DNA of 64,000 bases from Serratia sarumanii (GTDB taxonomy: Bacteria > Pseudomonadota > Gammaproteobacteria > Enterobacterales > Enterobacteriaceae), in the NCBI RefSeq assembly GCF_029962605.1, contig NZ_CP124750.1:1116001-1180000 (forward strand), written 5' to 3'. The stretch's first letter is position 1, and each line of letters begins with the position of its first letter. The notes beneath the pieces were generated by a model, which worked only from the letters and a program-made list of their open reading frames with translations, made no database searches and had not been told where the DNA came from. Of this stretch, positions 1-7,400 are shown one piece after another. The position numbers and the translations under genes were made by a program.

Positions 1-756
1 CTCCATATACGCCCTCGGCGGGCAGCCCACCATATTCTTGAAAAAAGTGGCGAAGGCGCTGTCGCTGGAAAACGCCAGCCGACCGGCGACGTCGGATTGG
101 CTCAGCCCTGCGGCCAGCATCTCTATTGCTTTGATCAGGCGCCATTGCTGACGCCACTGTTGATAACTGAGGCCGGTTTCACGGCGGAAAATCCGGCTGA
201 TGGTTTTCTCGGAAGCGCCGCTGTAGCGCGATAGCTCGTGCAGCGGCGGAAGCATGTCCAGATTGGCCAGATGGCGCAGGCGCCGGTCGCTGGGCAGCGG
301 CAGCAACGTCAGTTCGCGCGGCGCGGCGGCGATCTCGTCCAGGCAGACCGCCAGAATATTGGCGTGAGGCCCATGCTGCCAGTCGGTGTCGAATGCGGCG
401 AACGCGATGCGTTCCAACACCTCGCGCAGCAGCGGCGAGGCTGTCAGTACGGCAAGCTGCGCAGGCAGACAGGCATAGCGATCGGCGTCGAGATAAAGCG
501 AACGGTAACCGACTACGCCGTTGACCTGAACGCGGTGAGCCACTTGCGGCGGGATCCAGGCAACTCTGCCCGGCGGCAGCATACAGATGCTTTGGTTGAG
601 CGTGATACGCATGCTGCCTTGCTGACAGAACAGCAACTGGCCCCTGTCATGCCAATGCGTGCCAGAGTCGTGCTGCGCCAGTTCGGCGGCGATCCCGAGC
701 ACGCCGTTGTCGAGCGTATCCGGATTAAAACTGTCCTGCGCCTGAAGCCACGCCAT
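1..756 (-). CDS. AraC-family regulator with cupin sensor, 3' end cut by window edge
   Basis: Probable ligand-responsive regulator of the divergent exporter gene. The ATG at 754-756 begins MAWLQAQDSF. An N-terminal cupin-type sensor is suggested by H34-W-H36 followed by the GQLLF strand. The C-terminal AraC DNA-binding domain is visible near the edge, with helices LSRYSGASEKTISRIF and QSDVAGRLAFSSDSAF. 252 codons are present, so only the last few residues are missing. The start lies about 100 bp from the divergent MFS gene, an arrangement typical of a local regulator-exporter pair. Ligand unknown. It could also regulate the neighbouring biosynthetic operon, but nothing in the sequence shows this. 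Confidence 0.85.
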   Translation of the reverse strand, partial: MAWLQAQDSFNPDTLDNGVLGIAAELAQHDSGTHWHDRGQLLFCQQGSMRITLNQSICMLPPGRVAWIPPQVAHRVQVNGVVGYRSLYLDADRYACLPAQLAVLTASPLLREVLERIAFAAFDTDWQHGPHANILAVCLDEIAAAPRELTLLPLPSDRRLRHLANLDMLPPLHELSRYSGASEKTISRIFRRETGLSYQQWRQQWRLIKAIEMLAAGLSQSDVAGRLAFSSDSAFATFFKNMVGCPPRAYME

Positions 757-855
757 AGTATGTCCGATTTTGTAAATTTATTGTCTTTTATATTGTAATC
801 GGCGCCGGGAGCAGATGCTACCTTGTGCAGCTTATTCTTGGCTACAGGATCTGTT

Positions 856-2019
856 ATGCAACGTAAGCTGACTCTGACATTGGCGACGTCGATGATGATG
901 TTTCCCCAGGTGGTGGAGACCATCTACAGCCCGGCATTGACGCACATTGCGCACGGTTTCCGGGTAAGTGCGGAAATGGCGGCGCAAACGCTCTCTTGCT
1001 ACTTTTTCGCCTTTGCGCTGGGCGTGGTGGTTTGGGGGCGGATGTGCGACGTCATCGGACGCCGTCCCACCATTTTGGCCGGGCTGACGCTCTATCTGCT
1101 GGCTTCTATCGTCGCACTGTTCAGCGGCAGCTTCAGCGTGCTGCTGGCGGCGCGGGTGCTGGCTGCCTTTGGCGCGGCGGTCGGTTCGGTCGGGACGCAA
1201 ACGGCGATTCGCGATCGCTTCGACGGTTATGAGTTGGCGCGGGTGTTCTCGGTGATGGGGATCGCCATGGCGATCAGCCCGGCGGTTGGCGTATTGAGCG
1301 GCGCAGTGTTGACTCATTACTGGGGCTATCAGGGGGTGTTTAGCGGTTTGGCGCTGCTGGCGGCGCTGTTGCTGGGCTATGCCGGTTGGCAACTGCCGGA
1401 GACGCGTCCGCAACAGGTGGTGAAGCATTCATTTTTCGGCACGCTGGGGCGGATGATCAAGGACGGGGATATTTGGCTCAGTGCGCTGCTGGTGGCGTTG
1501 TTCAATATTTGCATGTTCAGCTATTACCAGCTGGCGCCATTCCACTTCTCGGCGTTGGAACTGCCGGCGCAGTGGTTCGGTTATACCGGTTTGGTGTTGG
1601 CGGCCGGGGTCGGTATCGGCGCGGCGATCAACAAGTTTTTGATCGGCAAACACTGGCTGTTCCCCGCGTTGCTGATGCTGGCCTGCGTTTTGTCACTGGC
1701 CGGCGGCCTGCTGGTACTGCTGCTGGAAGGGAGCTTGTGGTTCGTTCTGCCGATGATGCTGGTGGTGATGGCGTACGGCATCGCCATTCCCAATATTCTG
1801 GCGCGCGCGCTGCGGCATTATAAAGACTGCATGGGCACCGCCGGCGCGATCCTTGGCCTGATGTATTACCTGATGCTCGGCGGTGGCTTGGTGCTGGCCG
1901 GGCTGTCGCAGCACCTGGGCGCCGTACTGTCGCTCTGCAGCCTGTGCGTGCTGCTGTTGGCGTGGCGGGTGGTGCACAACGAGCGCCGTTTGGCGTTGCC
2001 TGAGAGTGAAAACGCCTGA
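856..2019 (+). CDS. Multidrug MFS transporter, Bcr/CflA type
   Basis: Inner-membrane drug:H+ antiporter of the 12-helix major facilitator superfamily, 387 aa. The loop 2-3 signature is present as WGRMCDVIGRRP, and Gly/Ala/Leu-rich helices run through the protein. I chose the ATG at 856 (MQRKLTLTL) because an AGGA lies 6 bp upstream; an upstream in-frame ATG at 823 would add 11 residues with no helix. It is divergent from the AraC regulator and converges within 3 bp on the thioesterase gene of the biosynthetic operon. That position makes it a plausible exporter of, or self-resistance determinant for, the product, but this is inference only. Confidence 0.85.
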   Translation: MQRKLTLTLATSMMMFPQVVETIYSPALTHIAHGFRVSAEMAAQTLSCYFFAFALGVVVWGRMCDVIGRRPTILAGLTLYLLASIVALFSGSFSVLLAARVLAAFGAAVGSVGTQTAIRDRFDGYELARVFSVMGIAMAISPAVGVLSGAVLTHYWGYQGVFSGLALLAALLLGYAGWQLPETRPQQVVKHSFFGTLGRMIKDGDIWLSALLVALFNICMFSYYQLAPFHFSALELPAQWFGYTGLVLAAGVGIGAAINKFLIGKHWLFPALLMLACVLSLAGGLLVLLLEGSLWFVLPMMLVVMAYGIAIPNILARALRHYKDCMGTAGAILGLMYYLMLGGGLVLAGLSQHLGAVLSLCSLCVLLLAWRVVHNERRLALPESENA

Positions 2020-2022
2020 GTG

Positions 2023-2790
2023 TTACCGGCTGGCCGGTTCGCTCAGGCGGCCAGCCAGCAACTGGTGAACGCCGGCTATCACCGCCTCGCGCTGCGTGGT
2101 GATATACATATGTCCGCCGGCAAAAGTGCGCTGCTGAAAATCGCCTTGCGCGATCCGGCGCCAGTCGAGCAAATCCTGCCGATCGATCAACTCGTCGTTT
2201 TCACCATAGAACATCGCCAGCGGGGCGTGGTAACCCGGTTGCGCAGGGAAAAGCAATTGGCTGGACAGCAACAGATCGGCACGGATCAACGGCAGATAGT
2301 AATCGACCAGCGCGCTGTCGCCGATGAGAGACTCATCCAGGCCCTCGCCGGCACAAAGCGCGTTCAACAAAGCGGCACGCGGCATCCTCAGCAACTGGCT
2401 GTGGCGCGCCAGAAAGGGCGATGAACTGGCGGAAATGATCAACTGCAGCGGCGGTTGGGGCAGCGCCATCGCTAACGCCAGCGCAACCCGCCCGCCAAGA
2501 CTGTGGCCGAAAAAAATCAGCGGTTTATCCTGCAGTGGCTGCAGTGCCGGTATCAGTTGATTGATAAGCGATTGGGGTTGGCAGAGCGGCGCTTCGTGCG
2601 CCCGCTCCTCTCGACCGGGGTATTGCACGGCATAGAGTTCGATGTCCTGATGCAACGCGGGGCTCCATCGCTGAAAGGCAGTGGCTCCGGCGCCGGCGTG
2701 GGGAAAAGCGATCAGCCGCAGGCTGCCCTGGCGTCCCGGCGTCAGCGGTTTCAGGCCGAGGGGGGCGTTGGGGAAGTGGGTGCAATGCAT
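2023..2790 (-). CDS. Type II thioesterase of NRPS cluster
   Basis: Stand-alone alpha/beta-hydrolase of the GrsT/RifR family. These enzymes remove misprimed or stalled acyl groups from carrier-protein phosphopantetheine arms. The nucleophile elbow GHSLGG, an acidic residue near NDELID and a late GGHMY His form the triad. The N-terminal LIAFPHAGAG is typical of the family. I prefer the ATG at 2788-2790 (MHCTHFPNAP, 255 aa) because family members start just before this region. A GTG at 2854-2856 abutting the upstream stop would add 22 residues and run through a perfect hairpin. It is the last gene of the operon. With no TE domain on the NRPS, it may also take part in product release. Confidence 0.9.
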   Translation of the reverse strand: MHCTHFPNAPLGLKPLTPGRQGSLRLIAFPHAGAGATAFQRWSPALHQDIELYAVQYPGREERAHEAPLCQPQSLINQLIPALQPLQDKPLIFFGHSLGGRVALALAMALPQPPLQLIISASSSPFLARHSQLLRMPRAALLNALCAGEGLDESLIGDSALVDYYLPLIRADLLLSSQLLFPAQPGYHAPLAMFYGENDELIDRQDLLDWRRIAQGDFQQRTFAGGHMYITTQREAVIAGVHQLLAGRLSEPASR

Positions 2791-2815
2791 GGCGAAAATC
2801 CGTATTTTCAGGGGG

Positions 2816-2841
2816 GCCAAGGAAGCCTGAGCTTCCTTGGC
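2816..2841. other. Perfect intercistronic hairpin
   Basis: GCCAAGGAAGC at 2816-2826 is followed by a 4-nt loop and its exact complement GCTTCCTTGGC at 2831-2841. The stem lies between the dioxygenase stop and the preferred thioesterase ATG. No T-tract follows on the minus strand, so it is not a classical terminator. It could be an mRNA processing or stabilising element that sets thioesterase dosage. Confidence 0.5.
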
Positions 2842-2856
2842 GTTAAGGGAATGCAC

Positions 2857-3594
2857 TCAGTTGATGGCGTTCCACAATTCATCGAAGATCGGCGTGAACA
2901 GCGTAGATTTAAGATAGTCCGAACCCGATGAACCGCCGGTACCTTTCCGCTGCCCGATCGTACGCTCCACCAGTTTCACATGGCGGTAACGCCACTCTTG
3001 CAGCAGTGAATCCAAATCAAGCAGTTGGTTGAGCAGCAGCGACTCGCAGCCTGAACGCGTCAGCGATTGCCTGATGATGTCGTCGAAGCCTTGCGCCGCC
3101 TGATTGGGCTGGTCATTGAGACGCATCAGGTGGCCGCGTATCGCCTGCCATAGGGAAACCGGTTGGATGATAGCCGCCAATCGGCGCTGTGCCTCTTCAT
3201 CACCTTGATACTGTTGTAGTTTCTTTGGGTTTTCCTTGCCGAGCAGCGCTTCTATGCCGGCAAACTGGTAGGATTGGAAACCGCTGGCGGTGCCGAGATA
3301 GCTGCGAAAACGCTGGAATTCATGAAACTTCAGCGTGCAAATCACGGCGATCTGATTCACCACGGTTTGGGTAATGGCATTGACGCGCGTCATCGTTTCG
3401 ATCGCCGCCGGTATATCTCCTTCTTCGATCAGCGCGATCGCCAGATGAAGCTCATCGATCAACTGCTTGAACCAGAGCTCGTAGGTTTGATGAGTGATGA
3501 TAAACAAGTTTTCATTGCGGTGTTCCGCAGACGGCGAGGCTGGCTGTTGCAGTGACAGCAGCTGGTTTAGCTGCAGATAGCTGGCGTAATTCAT
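2857..3594 (-). CDS. kynA: Tryptophan 2,3-dioxygenase
   Basis: Cytosolic haem enzyme that opens the indole ring of L-Trp to N-formyl-L-kynurenine. The N-terminal signature THQTYELWFKQ carries the substrate-contacting His. Near the C-terminus WRYRHVKLVERTIG contains the proximal haem-ligand His, and GTGGSSGSDYL is the substrate-closing loop. At 245 aa it is somewhat shorter than bacterial enzymes of about 280 aa, with both ends trimmed. Its ATG overlaps the upstream cyclase stop as ATGA, so the two are probably translationally coupled. Its place in an NRPS operon with no kynureninase points to precursor supply rather than Trp catabolism. Confidence 0.93.
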   Translation of the reverse strand: MNYASYLQLNQLLSLQQPASPSAEHRNENLFIITHQTYELWFKQLIDELHLAIALIEEGDIPAAIETMTRVNAITQTVVNQIAVICTLKFHEFQRFRSYLGTASGFQSYQFAGIEALLGKENPKKLQQYQGDEEAQRRLAAIIQPVSLWQAIRGHLMRLNDQPNQAAQGFDDIIRQSLTRSGCESLLLNQLLDLDSLLQEWRYRHVKLVERTIGQRKGTGGSSGSDYLKSTLFTPIFDELWNAIN

Positions 3595-4403
3595 GATGTC
3601 ACTTTCCCTGTAGAAAACGAAAATAGGACGGGCCGACTGGGAAGGGCATCCCCGCTCAGATCCGGCAGTTGAATGGTCAGAAAATAGTGTCCCGCCGCGG
3701 CGTGCGCGGGAACCTGAATCAGCTCGGTCACGGAGGCGTATTTGCGCCCGGAGTGCGGCCTGTCGGGGGCATCAAGCCCCCAAAAACGGCGATGGTTGTC
3801 CATGCGTCCGCCGTCGTATAGCCGGTCGATCGACGGAATATCCACCAACAGATGCTGGACGCCGAGTTCGACGATGCGCGCCAGAGCTTGATGGCTGAAG
3901 TAGGGCGCACAGGCTGCGGCGCGGAAATCGCTCGGCGTCTCGACCGCTATCACCAAAGCCTGCAGGTAGTCGCCCGACAACGGCGCCAGCGCGTCATCGA
4001 GCGCCGCCCGGGTAATCAGCCAATCTTCAGAGGCAGCGCTGGCGTTATAGCTCTCCGTGGTCCCGTCCGCGCGTTGCGGCCTGACGCGAATCAGGGTGGC
4101 GGCGATGAACGGTTCAAGCGGCAAATCCGCCACGTTGTGCGTTTCAGGAAGAATATGGCCGATGCATTCGGTGTGCGTGCCGTGGCAGTGTGGCACCAGG
4201 CTGATACGCTCGGCGTTGCAGACCCCGCCATGACGCACGCTGGCGACGGTATCGCCGTAACTCAGCGGCGCCGAATCGGCGGGGGCCACGCCATAAAGGT
4301 TGATCGGGTTATCGGCGAAGTCCAGCCTGGCCGAGAGCCGCAGCGGCTCTCGGTAGTCAAGGTGATGACAACGTCCATGGTGGTACACCTCAATGCGTTT
4401 CAT
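3591..4403 (-). CDS. Cyclase-family protein, probable N-formylkynurenine formamidase
   Basis: Metal-dependent hydrolase of the bacterial cyclase (KynB-like) family, 270 aa. It is predicted to deformylate N-formylkynurenine from the adjacent dioxygenase to kynurenine. The metal motif reads HCHGTHTE, where the family usually has HxGTHxD, so the last ligand is Glu instead of Asp. A second conserved block is VDIPSIDRLYDGG. The ATG at 4401-4403 lies inside the 3' end of the NRPS gene (14-bp overlap) and the stop overlaps the dioxygenase start. The substrate is inferred from the neighbour; the family also includes other amidases and cyclases. It is longer than typical KynB (about 210 aa). Confidence 0.78.
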   Translation of the reverse strand: MKRIEVYHHGRCHHLDYREPLRLSARLDFADNPINLYGVAPADSAPLSYGDTVASVRHGGVCNAERISLVPHCHGTHTECIGHILPETHNVADLPLEPFIAATLIRVRPQRADGTTESYNASAASEDWLITRAALDDALAPLSGDYLQALVIAVETPSDFRAAACAPYFSHQALARIVELGVQHLLVDIPSIDRLYDGGRMDNHRRFWGLDAPDRPHSGRKYASVTELIQVPAHAAAGHYFLTIQLPDLSGDALPSRPVLFSFSTGKVTS

Positions 4404-7400
4404 CGGCGACCCCGGCAGTTTTGCTCAAGGCCAGCGCGGTGAGTTCGCGGATCTGGCTGTGCATGATGAATTCGCGGATAGTCAGCGAGACGCCCATCTG
4501 TTGACGAATGGCGTGCAGCAGTTGCGGGATCTGCAGTGAATTTCCACCCAGGCTGAAGAAACTGTCGCAGACGCTGATCTGCGTCTGCGACAAGACTTGT
4601 TGCCAGATATGCTGCATGGCGCTTTCCGCCTCGTTGGCCGCAGGCGTGTAGTCCGCTTCGGAAGCCGAGTAGTGGGTTTCCGGCGCCGGTAGCCGACGAA
4701 TGTCGATTTTATTGTTGTTGGTGAGCGGGAAGGCCGACAGCACCACAAAACCGGACGGGATCATGATATTCGGCAAGCGAGCTTTCAGCGCCGTGCGCAC
4801 CGCTTTTTCATTCAGCTCCTCTCCCGGCGTTAACTGCAGGTAGCTGACGATGCGGGCCTGCTGGCCTTCACCGACAATTAAGCTGAGCGACCGCTCGATA
4901 TTGTCGAGAGAGGATAAACTGAGATCGATTTCGCTCAATTCGATGCGGTGGCCGCGAATTTTGACCTGGTGATCGTTCCGGCCGAGGTATTCCAGCTGCC
5001 CCTGACGATTAAACCGCACAATGTCGCCGGTGCGGTACATATAGCGCTCGGTGCCGAACGCCTGGCGCCGTAGAAAGACCTTATCGCTCAGCGTCGGGTT
5101 GCGCCAATACCCCGGTGATACCCCTGCGCCGCCCAGCCATAGCTCACCAAATGCGCCGCTTGGCATCGGGTTGCCGGCCTGATCCATGACCAGAACGTCA
5201 GTTGACTGTATCGGCGTGCCGATACAGTCGCTCGCGCCTTCGTGAGTCAGATCGGCGCAGGTCGACCAGATGGTGGTTTCCGTCGGGCCATACACCTGCA
5301 GCACCCGTGTCGCGATGCGTCGCAATTGCGTCAACAAGGCCGCCGGCATCTTCTCGCCGCCGCACAGCACGGTCAGGGGGCGCTGACCCGCCGCCGGCAG
5401 ATGGTGGACGATGGTGCTCCAGACGGTAGGTGTCGCTTGAATCACGCTGGGCTGCTGTCGCTCGATAAAGTGATACAACTTGACCGGATCCATGGCGGTT
5501 TCGCGTGGACACAGCGTGACGTGCGCGCCGCCGGCCAGCGAGCAGAACAGTTCCAACCCAAAAATATCGAAACTGATGCTGGTCAGGCTGAGCACCTTAT
5601 CGCTCGCGCTCAGCGCCAGCCGCCCGACGAAGTCGTGGGTGAAATTGTTCAGGTTGCCGTGGGTGATCATCACGCCTTTGGGGTTACCGGTTGAGCCTGA
5701 GGTGTACATGATGTAGGCCAGCGTATCGTCGGCTGGGATCGGCAATGTGTCGGCCGCTGCAGGTTGAGAAACCAGCGAGTCGAAACCGACGGCGGGACTG
5801 GCCCAACGTTGCTCTGGCTCACCATCGGTCACCAGCAACCGGGCTTGCGCGTTCTCGATCATGTAGCTCACGCGGTCGGCCGGGTAGTGTACGTCAATCG
5901 GCACGTAGTGTTTGCCGGCTCTCAGCACGCCGAGCAGGAGTACGGCGACGTGGCAACTTTTCTCCATCATGACGCCGACCGAAAAAGGCTTGCTGTCGAT
6001 GCGCTGCAATGCATGCGCGATGCGCTCAGACTGCGCCCACAGCTGACGGTAGCTGTACTGTTGCCGTTCGCAGCTGACGGCGAGGCTGTCAGGCTGGGTT
6101 TGTGCCAAGCGAGCAATTTGCACCAGCAGCGAGTCACCTGAACCAGCGTCCGAGCTGACGGCCAACTGTTGCAGCCAATGTTGCTCCCGTTCGCATAGCG
6201 GGTTGAGGGCTCGCTGCGCCGTGTTGGCCGGCAGGGTGAGCAGTTGCCGCAGCGTTTGCTGATAGTTGTCCAACAGCATCTGCATGCTGGCGGGATAAAA
6301 CAGTTCGCTGGCGTAATCGAGTTCGATGGCGACGGCGTCCTGTTCCACACTAAAGTTCCAGGTCATATCGAACATCGAGAAGCCGGACGAAAGCGGCAAG
6401 CGATGCAGCGTGCAATCGTGCAGGTTTTGTTGGCATACGTCGCCGGCGTTCTGCAGGATCGCCATGATTTGGAATAACGGATTTTTGTTCGACATCCGCT
6501 CGTATTCGATCTGGTGCAAGATCCGGTCGAACGAGAGCTGCTGATGCTGATAGGCGCCGATGCAGGTTTCCATCATGTTACCGATCAGCTCGGCCAGGGT
6601 GTCCTGTTCGCTCAGTTGGATACGCAGCGGTACGGTATTGACATGGAAGCCGCTGACCTGCGCCTGATCCAGGTTGTCCCGCGCTGCGATGGCGGTGCCG
6701 ATGACGATATCCTGCTGCTGGGTATAACGGCTGAGCAGTAAACTTAATGCCGCGCAGAGCAAGGCGAAAGGCGTGGCGCCCAGCGCTTTGCCCCGTGACG
6801 CCAGCAGACCGGCCACGTCAGGCTGCAGCTGATAATGGATGCGTTCTCCGGCGTGCGTCGGCATTAGCGGGCGTGGTTTATCCAGCGGGAAGTCCAGTTC
6901 GCGGCAGCCTTGCAGTTGCTGTTGCCAGTAAGCGACATCCGCCGGCGCAGGTGGCGCGATGCCGCTGTTGACGATGTCTATGGTTTGGATCTGCGGTTGC
7001 GGCGCGTCAAACCCATTGTGATCGTCGAGCTCGTTATAGCGCTGCCACAGATCGTTAAGGATCAGCTGTTCGCTCCAGGCGTCGGTAATTATGTTGTGTT
7101 TTACCCAAATCAAAACATGGTGCTGCTGATGATACTGTACCAGCCGAAGCGTCAGAGGCGGCCGAGCGGTGATGTCGAAAGGCGTGGCACACAGTTGGCG
7201 CACCCACTTTTCTGCCGACAGCATTTGGCCTTCCACCCAGTGGTCGGCAAGGCGAATCGGGGTATGCGGTTCTGCCAACTGATAGGCGACACCGTCGGTT
7301 TCGGCGAAGCGAGTGCGCAGGCTTTCATGTTTTTCATAGATAAAATTGATCGCCTGTTCAAAGCGCGCCAGATCGAGCGAGCCCTGGATGTCTATCGCCA

